A stretch of 64,000 nucleotides of DNA from Arcticibacterium luteifluviistationis (GTDB lineage Bacteria > Bacteroidota > Bacteroidia > Cytophagales > Spirosomataceae). The position numbers and the translations under genes are program-made. Where the stretch lies: assembly GCF_003258705.1 (NCBI RefSeq), contig NZ_CP029480.1, positions 248,001 to 312,000 of the forward strand, read 5' to 3'. Below are positions 25,858 to 34,656 of this stretch, one piece after another (the stretch's first letter is position 1; each line of letters begins with the position of its first letter). The notes beneath the pieces are model-generated. The model saw only the letters and a program-made list of their open reading frames with translations, had not been told where the DNA came from and made no database searches.

Positions 25858-26541
25858 ATGAGAATTGATATAATCACCTGTTTACCAGCCCTATTGGAGG
25901 GGTTCTTTTCTACATCCATTGTTAAAAGAGCAATGGATGCAGGTACTGTTACGGTAAACATTATAGATCTTAGAGATTTTGGTATTGGCAAGAGTCGTCA
26001 GATAGATGATTACGCCTTTGGTGGTGGTGCTGGTATGGTAATGATGATAGAGCCACTTGTGGATGCCATTGAGCACTTACAATCGGAAAGATCATACGAC
26101 GAAGTGATCTACATGACACCTGACGGTGAATTGCTTCAACAGCAAATAACAAATACCCTTTCACTCTCAGAAAACTTAATGATTGTATGCGGTCATTACA
26201 AAGGGATTGATGAAAGAGTAAGAGAAAAATATATCACTAGAGAGATATCAATAGGCGACTATGTACTGAGTGGGGGAGAGATTCCGGCTGCCGTGCTTTC
26301 TGATGCTATCATTCGATTAATTCCTGGAGCTATGAACGATGAAACTTCCGCACTTACAGATTCGTTTCAAGATGACTTATTGTCCCCTCCAGTTTATACT
26401 AGACCTGCTGATTTTAAGGGAGTTAAAGTACCGGAAGTTCTACTTTCAGGTAACTTTAAATTGATAGAAGACTGGCGTACAGAAAAAGCTTTGGAAAGAA
26501 CCAAAGAGCGACGTCCAGATTTATGGAAAAAAACATTGTAA
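25858..26541 (+). CDS. trmD: tRNA (guanine-37 N1)-methyltransferase
   Basis: A 227-residue SPOUT-family enzyme of normal length. Key parts are 'DDYAFGGGAGMVMMIEPL', the trefoil-knot SAM site 'MIVCGHYKGIDERV', and 'EISIGDYVLSGGEIPA'. It methylates G37 next to the anticodon and prevents frameshifting. The usual fourth gene of the cluster, rplS (L19), does not follow; gyrA is next. The -33 element of the gyrA promoter lies at the trmD stop. Confidence 0.96.
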   Translation: MRIDIITCLPALLEGFFSTSIVKRAMDAGTVTVNIIDLRDFGIGKSRQIDDYAFGGGAGMVMMIEPLVDAIEHLQSERSYDEVIYMTPDGELLQQQITNTLSLSENLMIVCGHYKGIDERVREKYITREISIGDYVLSGGEIPAAVLSDAIIRLIPGAMNDETSALTDSFQDDLLSPPVYTRPADFKGVKVPEVLLSGNFKLIEDWRTEKALERTKERRPDLWKKTL

Positions 26542-26566
26542 AACAGGTCAAAAAAAGTTATTTTTG
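26535..26566 (+). promoter_or_regulatory. Promoter of gyrA
   Basis: -33 ATTG at 26535-26538, a 20-base spacer, and -7 TATTTTTG at 26559-26566, the same geometry as the tRNA promoters. The leader to gyrA would be about 60 bases. Confidence 0.6.
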
Positions 26567-26634
26567 GAATTAGAAAAGAGTGAAAAATTCACTTCCAAGA
26601 ATCTATTTACCTAATGTTCTTCACAAACTAATTT

Positions 26635-29187
26635 ATGGCAGAGGAAAACGATAATCCAATTCCAGAATCAAGTCCGAAAGGAAATATTATTCCCATCAAT
26701 ATTGAAGACGAAATGCGAAGTGCATACATTGATTATTCAATGTCTGTTATTATTTCGCGTGCTCTTCCTGATGTAAGAGATGGTTTTAAGCCAGTTCACC
26801 GTCGTGTACTTTACGGTATGTCCGAACTTGGCGTTTATCATAATAGAGCTCATAAGAAATCTGCCCGTATTGTTGGGGAGGTTTTAGGAAAGTATCACCC
26901 TCACGGTGACTCATCCGTTTATGATACCATGGTTCGTATGGCTCAAGAGTGGTCACTAAGATATCCACTTGTTGATGGTCAGGGTAACTTTGGTTCAGTA
27001 GATGGCGACTCTCCAGCAGCAATGCGTTATACAGAGGCTCGTTTAATGCGAATAGCCGAAGAGATGCTTGCCGATATCAACAAAGAAACCGTTGATTATC
27101 AGGGTAACTTTGATGACTCCTTAACGGAGCCAACTGTTCTTCCTGCAAGAATTCCGAACTTATTATTGAACGGAACTTCTGGAATTGCGGTAGGTATGGC
27201 CACTAATATGGCACCTCATAACTTAACAGAAGTTGTTGACGGAATTAAGGCATATATTGAAAATAAAGATATCGATATAGAAGGCCTAATGGAGTTTATT
27301 AAAGCTCCTGATTTTCCAACTGGTGGAATCATTTATGGTTATTCCGGGGTAAAATCAGCTTTTGAAACAGGACGTGGTAGAATTGTAATTCGTTCGGTTG
27401 CTAGTTTTGAGCAAACCAAAACGGGTAAAGAGCAAATTGTAGTTACCGAAATTCCATATATGGTCAATAAGGCCAATATGATTGAGAAGACTGCCGGCCT
27501 TATTAATGATAAAAAAATTGAAGGTATTTCTGACATGCGTGACGAGTCTGATAGAGACGGTTTACGTGTAGTTTATGACCTAAAAAGAGATGCCGTACCT
27601 AACGTAGTTCTTAATAACCTTTACAAATACACTCAATTACAGTCTTCGTTCAGTATCAATAATGTAGCCTTGGTTAAAGGCAGACCTTATACGCTGAATC
27701 TGAAAGATATGATTGTGCACTATGTAGCACACAGAATAGAGGTTATTACTAGAAGAACGGAGTATGAACTAAGAGAAGCAGAAAAGCGTGCTCACATCTT
27801 GCAAGGTTTACTTATAGCCTTAGATAATTTAGATGAGGTAATAGCTTTAATTAGAAAATCTAAAGATCCAGACGAAGCTAGAACTGGTTTGATTACTAAG
27901 TTTGAGCTTTCTGAGATTCAAGCGAAAGCCATTCTTGACATGCGTTTACAGCGTTTGACTGGTCTTGAAAGAGATAAGATCATTGCTGAATACGATGAAA
28001 TCAAGAAATTGATGGATAGACTGAATGAGATTCTTGCTTCTGAAATAGTTAAAGAAGAATTGGTAGTAGAAGATCTTGATGATATCAGAGCCAAATATGG
28101 TGATGAGCGTAGGTCTAGAATTGAAATGGCTGGTGGCGATTTCAACATTGAGGATATGATTCCTGATGATGAAATGTTAGTAACAGTTTCTAATGAAGGT
28201 TACGTCAAAAGAACTGCTCTTCAAGAATACCGAACTCAAAACAGAGGTGGAGTAGGGTCTAGAGCAGTAAAAACTAAAGATACTGACTATACGGAGCATC
28301 TTTTCTCTGCTACAAATCATAATTACCTTTTATTCTTTACGGAGAAAGGAAAGCTGTATTGGTTAAGAGTATTTGAAGTACCAGAGGGTAGCAAAACTGC
28401 AAAAGGAAGAGCTATACAAAATTTGGTCAATATTGAATCTGACGACAGAGTAAGGGCTGTTTTAAATGTCAAAACTCTTGTAGATGAAGATTATATCAAG
28501 AATAACTACATCATCATGTGTACTAAGAATGGTACCGTGAAGAAAACATTGTTGGAACAATATTCTAGACCACGTGTCAATGGTATTATTGCTATCAATA
28601 TTAAGGATGACGACCAATTACTAGATGTTTCTTTAACCAATGGTAATGATTACGTTATTATTGCTGCAAGTGCTGGTAAAGCAGTAAGATTCCATGAATC
28701 TGCAGCTAGACCAATGGGTAGGGGAGCAAGTGGAGTTAGAGGTATCAAATTAGCAGAAGGAGACAGTGCTATTGGTATGGTGACCGTTAGCCGTGAAGAT
28801 ACTCAACTAATGGTTGTTTCTGAAAATGGTTACGGAAAGCGTTCTAATATTGATGAATATAGAATAACATCAAGAGGTGCCAAAGGTGTTAAAGCCTTGA
28901 ACATTACAGAAAAGACAGGAAAACTTGTAGCAATTAAAGAGGTAACCGATGAGGATGACCTTATGATAATTACCGTTAAGGGAATTGCGATAAGAATGAG
29001 TATTGCTGATTTACGAGTAATGGGTAGAGCTACTCAGGGTGTGAGACTAATTAAGTTAAATGATAAGGATGCTATTGCTTCTGTGACTCAAATAGTGAAA
29101 GAAGATGAGGAAGAAGAAATAGAAGGTGATGAGCTTAATCCTGAAGAAGGCGAGGCTACAGAAGAAACGCCTCCTACTGAAGAGTAA
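26635..29187 (+). CDS. gyrA: DNA gyrase subunit A
   Basis: An 850-residue GyrA. The catalytic tyrosine is Y132 in '[10 protein letters not shown]', and the quinolone region reads [10 protein letters not shown] (residues 88-97) with Ser93 and Asp97 in the wild-type state. The C-terminal pinwheel carries a GyrA box in the form QNRGGVG, and it ends in an acidic Glu-rich tail. With GyrB it introduces negative supercoils using ATP. 'GyrA' rather than ParC is favoured by the GyrA box and the length of the C-terminal domain. It is transcribed from its own promoter after trmD. Confidence 0.95.
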   Translation: MAEENDNPIPESSPKGNIIPINIEDEMRSAYIDYSMSVIISRALPDVRDGFKPVHRRVLYGMSELGVYHNRAHKKSARIVGEVLGKYHPHGDSSVYDTMVRMAQEWSLRYPLVDGQGNFGSVDGDSPAAMRYTEARLMRIAEEMLADINKETVDYQGNFDDSLTEPTVLPARIPNLLLNGTSGIAVGMATNMAPHNLTEVVDGIKAYIENKDIDIEGLMEFIKAPDFPTGGIIYGYSGVKSAFETGRGRIVIRSVASFEQTKTGKEQIVVTEIPYMVNKANMIEKTAGLINDKKIEGISDMRDESDRDGLRVVYDLKRDAVPNVVLNNLYKYTQLQSSFSINNVALVKGRPYTLNLKDMIVHYVAHRIEVITRRTEYELREAEKRAHILQGLLIALDNLDEVIALIRKSKDPDEARTGLITKFELSEIQAKAILDMRLQRLTGLERDKIIAEYDEIKKLMDRLNEILASEIVKEELVVEDLDDIRAKYGDERRSRIEMAGGDFNIEDMIPDDEMLVTVSNEGYVKRTALQEYRTQNRGGVGSRAVKTKDTDYTEHLFSATNHNYLLFFTEKGKLYWLRVFEVPEGSKTAKGRAIQNLVNIESDDRVRAVLNVKTLVDEDYIKNNYIIMCTKNGTVKKTLLEQYSRPRVNGIIAINIKDDDQLLDVSLTNGNDYVIIAASAGKAVRFHESAARPMGRGASGVRGIKLAEGDSAIGMVTVSREDTQLMVVSENGYGKRSNIDEYRITSRGAKGVKALNITEKTGKLVAIKEVTDEDDLMIITVKGIAIRMSIADLRVMGRATQGVRLIKLNDKDAIASVTQIVKEDEEEEIEGDELNPEEGEATEETPPTEE

Positions 29188-29287
29188 ATTGTTAAAATGG
29201 TGTTAATTAAGTACTAAGCGGTAAACTTTTTAAAGGTTTTCGGGTCAAAAGGACAATTAAATAAGTATTAAAATAAAATAGATTTAG

Positions 29288-30370
29288 ATGAAAAAAATAG
29301 TTTTTGCATTGTCATTCCTTGTAACGGCTCAGCTCTCTCAAGCTCAGAGTGTTTTGGATATGGCGAATGATGCACAGTGTCAAACACAAGAGAACCTTCT
29401 TAAACCGATGATCAAAAGTTCGGAACATGCCAAAAGAAGTTTAAAGCCAACAACTTGGATTAGATTGTCTGAAGGTTATGCTAATTATACCACGGCTTGT
29501 GGAAAAGACTCTACCTCAGCAAAACAAGCTTGGAGTGCTATTCACAAAGCTCAAGAATTAGATACCGACGGTGAATATACAGATGATATTAAAGCTGTAA
29601 TGAACGGTGATTTAATGTACAGTGCTGTAATGAACCAAGGAGTTGCTCATTATAATGTTGGTAGTTTAGAGAAAGCAGTTGAGTTATTCCTAATTGGAAT
29701 GGAAGTTCAGCCTACTGATACCTTATCATCTTTCTATGCTGGTATAGTTTCAAATCAACTTGGAAACTTTGATGATGCTTCTAAAGCATTTCAACAATAC
29801 ATTGAAGTGGCTAATGGCAGAGACGCAGTTTCATATTATACTTTGAGTACTATAGCAAAAGAAAAAGGAAATCTTGAAGAGTCAATAAAGTGGCTTAAGA
29901 AAGGAGTTGAAGATACTGGAGATAAGGATATACAAGGAGAACTTATCAATACTTACATCAGTAATGAGATGTTAGATGAAGCAGTAGGAGATATGGAAAG
30001 CCTTGTGGCCTCCGATCCAACTAATAGCAACAATCTTTTGAATCTTGGTATTCTTTATGACAATCAAGGTAAGAAACAAAAGGCTCTAGACATATATTCA
30101 AAAGTATTAGAAATGGATCCTGACAACTATGATTGTAACTTTAATCTAGCAGTATTCTATTTTAATGATGCGGTTGAAATAAAAAAGGAAGTGGATGCTA
30201 TGGATATGAAAACATATCAAAAAGAAGGTGCGGCCATTGAAGCTAAAGCTTGTGCAGCGTTTATTAAGTCAAAACCATATTTTGAGGCTTGTGACAGAAT
30301 TAGACCTGGGACTCCTGATATAGTGGAGCCTCTTAATAATCTTAAGAATGTACTTGTTCAGTGCAAATAG
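29288..30370 (+). CDS. Exported TPR protein
   Basis: A 360-residue protein with a signal peptide of about 19 residues ('KKIVFALSFLVTAQLSQAQ') and at least five TPR units, for example 'GVAHYNVGSLEKAVELFLIG', 'AGIVSNQLGNFDDASKAFQQ' and 'GILYDNQGKKQKALDIYSKV'. Cysteines near both ends ('DAQCQTQ', 'YTTACG', 'VLVQCK') could form disulfides after export. TPRs suggest a protein-protein scaffold in the periplasm; no specific role is recognised. It is followed by a hairpin terminator and stands alone after gyrA. Confidence 0.8.
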   Translation: MKKIVFALSFLVTAQLSQAQSVLDMANDAQCQTQENLLKPMIKSSEHAKRSLKPTTWIRLSEGYANYTTACGKDSTSAKQAWSAIHKAQELDTDGEYTDDIKAVMNGDLMYSAVMNQGVAHYNVGSLEKAVELFLIGMEVQPTDTLSSFYAGIVSNQLGNFDDASKAFQQYIEVANGRDAVSYYTLSTIAKEKGNLEESIKWLKKGVEDTGDKDIQGELINTYISNEMLDEAVGDMESLVASDPTNSNNLLNLGILYDNQGKKQKALDIYSKVLEMDPDNYDCNFNLAVFYFNDAVEIKKEVDAMDMKTYQKEGAAIEAKACAAFIKSKPYFEACDRIRPGTPDIVEPLNNLKNVLVQCK

Positions 30371-30398
30371 GTAAGATTTTTAGATAACATATTTTTAT

Positions 30399-30434
30399 AG
30401 AAATGGCTGCACATATTGTGTGGCCATTTCTTAT
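30399..30434 (+). terminator. Hairpin after the TPR gene
   Basis: AGAAATGGC/GCCATTTCT arms extend to a 15-bp stem with two wobble pairs and a 3-base loop. The tail TTATTATAC is only weakly T-rich. The following 215 bases to 30649 are very AT-rich with no gene that I can see. Confidence 0.6.
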
Positions 30435-30649
30435 TATACTCTATTTAACATAATATATATTATATAACTTTCATTATTGATTGAAAATATCGAATTCGAA
30501 ATAGATTTAAGTAAGAAAGTAGCTACATAAAAACTACCATAGTTACATTAACTATAAAATTAGTTTTTAATATTGTCTTCTTAAAAGTAGACGAGAGTGA
30601 ACTTATGACGGAAAGAGAATTACGTAGACCATAATTAATTGAGACTAAT

Positions 30650-31129
30650 TTAAGAAGGTTTAAACTCCTGTAAAGTATTGTCATTATAGAATACTATAAT
30701 CTTATCTATGGGGTCACCAGAAGAGTCTTTTTGCTGCTCTAGACCAACTATAGGATCACTTAGTCCTGCGGACTCATAATCTGTAAAGGATTCTCCTTTA
30801 TGACAGATTACAATCTTTAAAATACTTTTTTTAGGAGTACTATCTTCTGCTAATTCAGATTCAGAGGATAGGTCACCTTGACGTGCTATTTTACTTAGCA
30901 ACTCTACATCAAGGTCATTCCCGTCAAAAGTCCAGTCTATTCCAAGGCCCGGAAATTTTATAAGTATGCGTTGAATAATATCTAAGCTTGCTTTGTTTCT
31001 ACTGGCAAAAAGGTGGCTCATTACTGGCCTGCTTATACCAGTATGATCTGCAAAACGTGAACTGGTATAGCCCAGATATTCTGCTATTTGCTTAATTTTT
31101 TCGTTTAATTCTATGCTTTTAACCTCCAT
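30650..31129 (-). CDS. XRE-family helix-turn-helix regulator
   Basis: A 159-residue protein with an N-terminal XRE domain (about 8-70; 'SRFADHTGISRPVMSHLFAS' spans the helix-turn-helix) followed by 'GLGIDWTFDG' and an acidic linker. The C-terminal 50 residues ('ILKIVICHKGESF', 'IDKIIVFYNDNTLQEF') look like a small beta-rich domain that I cannot name. Two inverted repeats with the shared core TTTAC-N4-GTAAA lie 45-110 bases upstream, one of them over a -7 box, so autorepression is likely (inference). It is the second XRE gene of the window and has no coupled neighbour. Confidence 0.82.
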   Translation of the reverse strand: MEVKSIELNEKIKQIAEYLGYTSSRFADHTGISRPVMSHLFASRNKASLDIIQRILIKFPGLGIDWTFDGNDLDVELLSKIARQGDLSSESELAEDSTPKKSILKIVICHKGESFTDYESAGLSDPIVGLEQQKDSSGDPIDKIIVFYNDNTLQEFKPS

Positions 31130-31173
31130 TTATATCTTATTAGATTAGCAATTTAATGATACTTACGTACAGA

Positions 31174-31195
31174 TTGGTTTACAAAAGTAAACCAA
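31174..31195. promoter_or_regulatory. Operator 1 overlapping the -7 box of the XRE gene
   Basis: Perfect 9-bp inverted repeat TTGGTTTAC-AAAA-GTAAACCAA. On the minus strand it contains TACTTTTG (31182-31189), an exact -7 element for the XRE gene, so binding here would block the promoter. Confidence 0.6.
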
Positions 31196-31216
31196 ATAGT
31201 TCACAAATGAAAATAG

Positions 31217-31240
31217 TGTAATTTACTATTGTAAATTACA
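31217..31240. promoter_or_regulatory. Operator 2 upstream of the XRE gene
   Basis: Perfect 10-bp inverted repeat TGTAATTTAC-TATT-GTAAATTACA, centred 44 bases from operator 1 and sharing its TTTAC-N4-GTAAA core. Confidence 0.6.
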
Positions 31241-31444
31241 TCACTATTGAGAGGTTAACATTTCTGCACAAAATCCCTTTTTATTACTACACTTTGACAA
31301 CTATGTTGTAACTAGCTATAATAGAGTTAATTATACTATGCTATTTTCCAGATATATCTAAAATACTTCATTAATTAGAAGTGCTCATATTTGATTAAGC
31401 CCAAGCTACCTTTCAAGAAAACTTAAAGTAATTTGTAATATATG

Positions 31445-31477
31445 TTTGGAACTTGATATATAATTTACATATCTTTG
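31445..31477 (+). promoter_or_regulatory. Orphan promoter for a candidate small RNA
   Basis: -33 TTTG at 31445-31448, a 21-base spacer and -7 TATCTTTG at 31470-31477. No ORF follows on this strand; a terminator lies about 95 bases downstream. Confidence 0.6.
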
Positions 31478-31482
31478 TAACA

Positions 31483-31616
31483 CAAAATGTAAGTCTGCTG
31501 GGATTCCAACGGCTTATGTGCTTTCCTTATAAATACAATTATTACTGAGCTGGAGCTCTTTAATAAAAAGAAAATAGAAAAACCCCGCTTATTACAGCGA
31601 GGTTTTTCTATTTAAT
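31483..31616 (+). ncRNA. Candidate small RNA between the XRE gene and dapD
   Basis: The unit runs from a well-formed promoter to a strong hairpin with TTTTT tail and is about 130 bases long. It has no open frame longer than about ten codons. A local stem can form around CTGGGATTCCAACGGC. The rest of the 31130-31655 gap, apart from the two operators, shows only AT-rich sequence. I recognise no Rfam-type family, so the call rests on promoter plus terminator only. Confidence 0.4.
31572..31614. terminator. Bidirectional terminator (dapD and candidate small RNA)
   Basis: An 18-bp stem with one mismatch, core AACCCCGCT/AGCGAGGTT, with T-rich tails on both strands; it ends dapD on minus and the small RNA on plus. 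Confidence 0.8.
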
Positions 31617-31655
31617 AGCTCTTGAAAAGGCTAAAACAACACGTTTTTGTATAAG

Positions 31656-32471
31656 TTATACAGCTATGTCATTTTCTCTTAAAGCATCATTTAACGACGT
31701 TTTAAGGTCAGTGCTTGCCTTACGCTTGCCAATAATAAGGGCACAAGGCACTTGATATTCGCCTGCAGGAAATGATTTCGGCAGTGTTCCTGGAATTACT
31801 ACAGAGTCATCAGGTACATAACCTTTATGAACGATTGGCTCACTTCCGGTAACGTCTATTATTTTAGAACTCTTGGTGATAGTTACACCAGCACCTAAAA
31901 CAGCTCTTTTGCCAATATGCACACCCTCTACCACAATACATCTAGAGCCTATAAAAGCTCCGTCTTCTATTATTACTGGAGATGCTTGAGCAGGCTCTAG
32001 TACTCCACCTATTCCAACTCCACCACTTAAGTGCACATTTTTACCAATTTGAGCACAACTTCCTACGGTAGCCCAGGTATCTACCATTGTTCCAGAGTCT
32101 ACATATGCTCCAATATTCACATAAGAAGGCATCAATATAGTACCTGGAGCTAAGTATGCTCCATAACGAGCTACGGCTGGAGGGACAACTCTTACGCCTT
32201 GCTCCGCATAATTGGTTTTTAAATCCATTTTGTCATGGAATTCAAAAATACCAACCTCTGAAGGGACCATTTTCCTTAAAGGGAAATATAAAATAATAGC
32301 TTTTTTTACCCATTCGTTAGTAATCCACGTTCCGTCCACAGGCTCAGCCACTCTTAGTCTGCCTTTATCTACTTCTTCCACCACCCAGTTGACGGCGTCT
32401 TTAACTTCTTCTTTTTTAAGTAACTCTCTATCATCCCAGGCACTTAAAATCAATTCTTTTTTTTCTGTCAT
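31656..32471 (-). CDS. dapD: Tetrahydrodipicolinate N-succinyltransferase
   Basis: A 271-residue DapD of normal length. The N-terminal part has 'SAWDDRELLKKEEVKDAV', the middle a left-handed beta-helix of hexapeptide repeats ('GVGIGGVLEPAQASPVIIED', 'GAGVTITKSSKIIDV'), and the C-terminus the acyl-CoA binding end. It transfers succinyl from succinyl-CoA to tetrahydrodipicolinate in the succinylase route to diaminopimelate and lysine, thus feeding peptidoglycan. It stands alone and is ended by the bidirectional hairpin. Confidence 0.95.
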   Translation of the reverse strand: MTEKKELILSAWDDRELLKKEEVKDAVNWVVEEVDKGRLRVAEPVDGTWITNEWVKKAIILYFPLRKMVPSEVGIFEFHDKMDLKTNYAEQGVRVVPPAVARYGAYLAPGTILMPSYVNIGAYVDSGTMVDTWATVGSCAQIGKNVHLSGGVGIGGVLEPAQASPVIIEDGAFIGSRCIVVEGVHIGKRAVLGAGVTITKSSKIIDVTGSEPIVHKGYVPDDSVVIPGTLPKSFPAGEYQVPCALIIGKRKASTDLKTSLNDALRENDIAV

Positions 32472-32601
32472 TCTAATAGTTTCTATAATATTCCTTAATA
32501 AAGTAAAACTTAAATAATATAACCTTAACTAGCTTATATTTCCGTGTTTACGTCGCGTGAAACTGGAGTAATTGAAATCACTTTCAGCACCGTACTTTTC
32601 A

Positions 32602-32616
32602 CCAAATAATATTTGG
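32602..32616. other. Perfect palindrome in a non-coding gap
   Basis: CCAAATA-A-TATTTGG is a perfect 15-base palindrome in the 438-base gap between dapD and gap. The gap also holds GGGT-AAA-ACCC (about 32658-32668) and a GGGAG/CTCCC pair enclosing GGACAGGCGGAAGCG. I see no credible gene here; it may carry regulatory sites or an unrecognised RNA. Confidence 0.4.
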
Positions 32617-32870
32617 ATTAAACCGAAAAACAAAACTAATAAGAAAATTGATAAATGGGGTAAAACCCAAGGGAGATGTGAGTGGAAATTTGGACAGGCG
32701 GAAGCGAACTCCCCTAGCCTATCTTGTAACGCTCTTAAATTAGCAACTAGATAAGTTGTGCTAATTCAAGTAGCACTCAGTCATGGGAGATCTTCGTTGT
32801 GAAAAAATTGTACTTTTTCATTAACTACTTGAGACTTTCTAGGAACGCTATTCTTATAGATTTAAAATGC

Positions 32871-32878
32871 TATTTTTG
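32871..32878 (+). promoter_or_regulatory. -7 element of the gap promoter
   Basis: TATTTTTG, 31 bases before the gap start codon; the -33 is weak. Confidence 0.5.
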
Positions 32879-32909
32879 TACATCATTTACCATAAAATTA
32901 CGATAAGAA

Positions 32910-33920
32910 ATGAATGACATTAAAGTTGCTATTAATGGTTTTGGAAGAATCGGAAGATTAGTCTATCGCCAGATTTATGACATGAAAGGGATTGACATCG
33001 TTGCTATAAACGATTTAACAGATCCTGCTAGTTTAGCACATTTGCTTAAATACGACACAGCTCAGGGACGTTTTGGACAAGATGTAACTGCTACAGATAA
33101 AAGTATCATCGTTAACGGTGACGAAATAAACATCTATTCTCAAAGAGACCCGTCTCAAATTCCATGGGCTAACCATGATGTAGACGTAGTTTTAGAGTGT
33201 ACTGGTTTTTTCGCATCTGACGAGAAAGCTTCGGCTCACATTAAAGCCGGTGCTAAAAGAGTAGTAATTTCTGCTCCAGCTACTGGTGATGTTAAGATGA
33301 TTGTTTTTGGTGTTAACCATAAAACACTTGACGGAACAGAAACTATTATTTCTGGTGCTTCTTGTACTACTAACTGTCTTGCTCCTATGGCAAAAGCATT
33401 GAATGATGCTTTCGGAATCAAAACTGGTTTAATGACCACGATTCACGCCTATACAAATGACCAAAACACGCAGGATGGTCCTCATCCAAAAGATTTAAGA
33501 AGAGCAAGAGCTGCTGCTGAAAACATTGTTCCTAATACTACTGGAGCTGCAAAAGCAATTGGTCAAGTACTTCCTGAGTTAAACGGTATTTTAGATGGTG
33601 CTGCTCAACGTGTACCTACTGTTACTGGTTCTTTAACGGAGTTATTCACTGTTTTGGATAAGAAAGTAACAGCTGAAGAGGTTAATGCAGTAATGAAGGC
33701 CGCTGCTGATGATAGCTACGGTTACAATGAAGACCCAATTGTAAGTTCTGATATTATCGGAATTAGCTACGGTTCTTTATTTGATGCTACTCAAACTAAG
33801 GTTCAAACTATTGGCGATACGCAATTAGTTAAAACTGTTAGCTGGTATGATAACGAAATGTCTTACGTTTCTCAATTGGTGAGAACTGTTCAATATTTCG
33901 CTGGTCTTATCCAGAAATAA
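32910..33920 (+). CDS. gap: Glyceraldehyde-3-phosphate dehydrogenase, type I
   Basis: A 336-residue GAPDH. The NAD-binding '[13 protein letters not shown]' is at residues 5-17, the catalytic Cys152 in '[12 protein letters not shown]', and the partner histidine in '[17 protein letters not shown]'. '[15 protein letters not shown]' near the C-terminus is also canonical. It oxidises glyceraldehyde-3-phosphate to 1,3-bisphosphoglycerate in glycolysis. The Asp in 'AINDLTD' (about 34-36) indicates NAD preference. Single gene with its own promoter and terminator; no pgk follows. Confidence 0.96.
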   Translation: MNDIKVAINGFGRIGRLVYRQIYDMKGIDIVAINDLTDPASLAHLLKYDTAQGRFGQDVTATDKSIIVNGDEINIYSQRDPSQIPWANHDVDVVLECTGFFASDEKASAHIKAGAKRVVISAPATGDVKMIVFGVNHKTLDGTETIISGASCTTNCLAPMAKALNDAFGIKTGLMTTIHAYTNDQNTQDGPHPKDLRRARAAAENIVPNTTGAAKAIGQVLPELNGILDGAAQRVPTVTGSLTELFTVLDKKVTAEEVNAVMKAAADDSYGYNEDPIVSSDIIGISYGSLFDATQTKVQTIGDTQLVKTVSWYDNEMSYVSQLVRTVQYFAGLIQK

Positions 33921-33932
33921 GCTCTTAATACT

Positions 33933-33972
33933 AAAAGCCCCATTGTTAATTTTAACGATGGGGCTTTTTCTT
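33933..33972. terminator. Bidirectional terminator between gap and trmB
   Basis: A 17-bp stem AAAAGCCCCATTGTTAA/TTAACGATGGGGCTTTT with one wobble and a 3-base loop; T runs on the plus strand and A runs (T on minus) on the other side. Confidence 0.88.
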
Positions 33973-33990
33973 GTTATCTCTATTTGCCTA

Positions 33991-34653
33991 TTAAACCTTT
34001 AGCCTGGCTGTAATATAATTAATGGTATAGCCTTTTTCTACCCAAAGCTGCTCATAATGAGTTTGGATACCATAATGCTCTTCTAATAGTGGGGAATTAT
34101 AAAGGTCATTGGTATAGGTCAACACCTCAAAATCGGGATCGTTCTTCAACATTTCCAGGCTATATTCATAAAGAAAAGGACTGTCGGTTTTCAAACGAAA
34201 TAGTCCGTCTTTTCTTAAGTATTTTTTATAAAGATTAAGGAAGTGTTGATTGGTCAAACGCTTCTTCTCTTGTTTTTCACTAGGCTGAGGGTCAGGGTGA
34301 ATAAGCCATATTTCATCAACCTCTTTATCTTCAAAGAATTCATCTAAATATTGGATTCCAGTTCTAAGAAATGAAGCATTGGTCAAACCTTTATCTAAAG
34401 CTCTTTTACTTCCTCTGGCTATTCTATCTCCCTTAATGTCAATTCCAATAAAATTTTTATCTGGAATGTTTTCGGCCAGACCTACAGTATATTCTCCTTT
34501 ACCGCATGCTAACTCTAAAACTAAGGGTTGAGCTTTTTCAAAATGTAGCTCGTTCCACTTTCCTTTAATGGTGGTATATAGTGGTTTACCGCCCTCAATG
34601 ACATTCACGGCCTCTTGATTATGCTGAAATCGATGTAGTTTTCTTCTAGACAC
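33991..34653 (-). CDS. trmB: tRNA (guanine-46 N7)-methyltransferase
   Basis: A 220-residue TrmB of usual length. Motif I is 'LVLELACGKGEYTVGLA', followed by 'FIGIDIKGDRIARGSKRA' and the family signature region 'LIHPDPQPSEKQEKKRLTN'. It makes 7-methylguanosine at position 46 in the tRNA variable loop. The signature Pro-Asp-Pro is kept, though the usual W before it is replaced by H. It follows folC by 3 bases on the minus strand and is the last gene of that run. Confidence 0.94.
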   Translation of the reverse strand: MSRRKLHRFQHNQEAVNVIEGGKPLYTTIKGKWNELHFEKAQPLVLELACGKGEYTVGLAENIPDKNFIGIDIKGDRIARGSKRALDKGLTNASFLRTGIQYLDEFFEDKEVDEIWLIHPDPQPSEKQEKKRLTNQHFLNLYKKYLRKDGLFRLKTDSPFLYEYSLEMLKNDPDFEVLTYTNDLYNSPLLEEHYGIQTHYEQLWVEKGYTINYITARLKV

Positions 34654-34656
34654 TTT

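Noticed and set aside
26896-26927. Quinolone-resistance mutation in GyrA
   Set aside because: Ser93 and Asp97 are the susceptible-type residues.
32640-32725. Possible small SRP RNA
   Set aside because: The GGAA loop and CAGG are present but the AGCAG side of the symmetric loop and flanking pairs do not fit; kept only as an unexplained gap.
32572-32754. 60-residue plus-strand open frame in the dapD-gap interval
   Set aside because: Composition is Lys/Asn-rich without a fold-like pattern, no promoter or conserved feature supports it.
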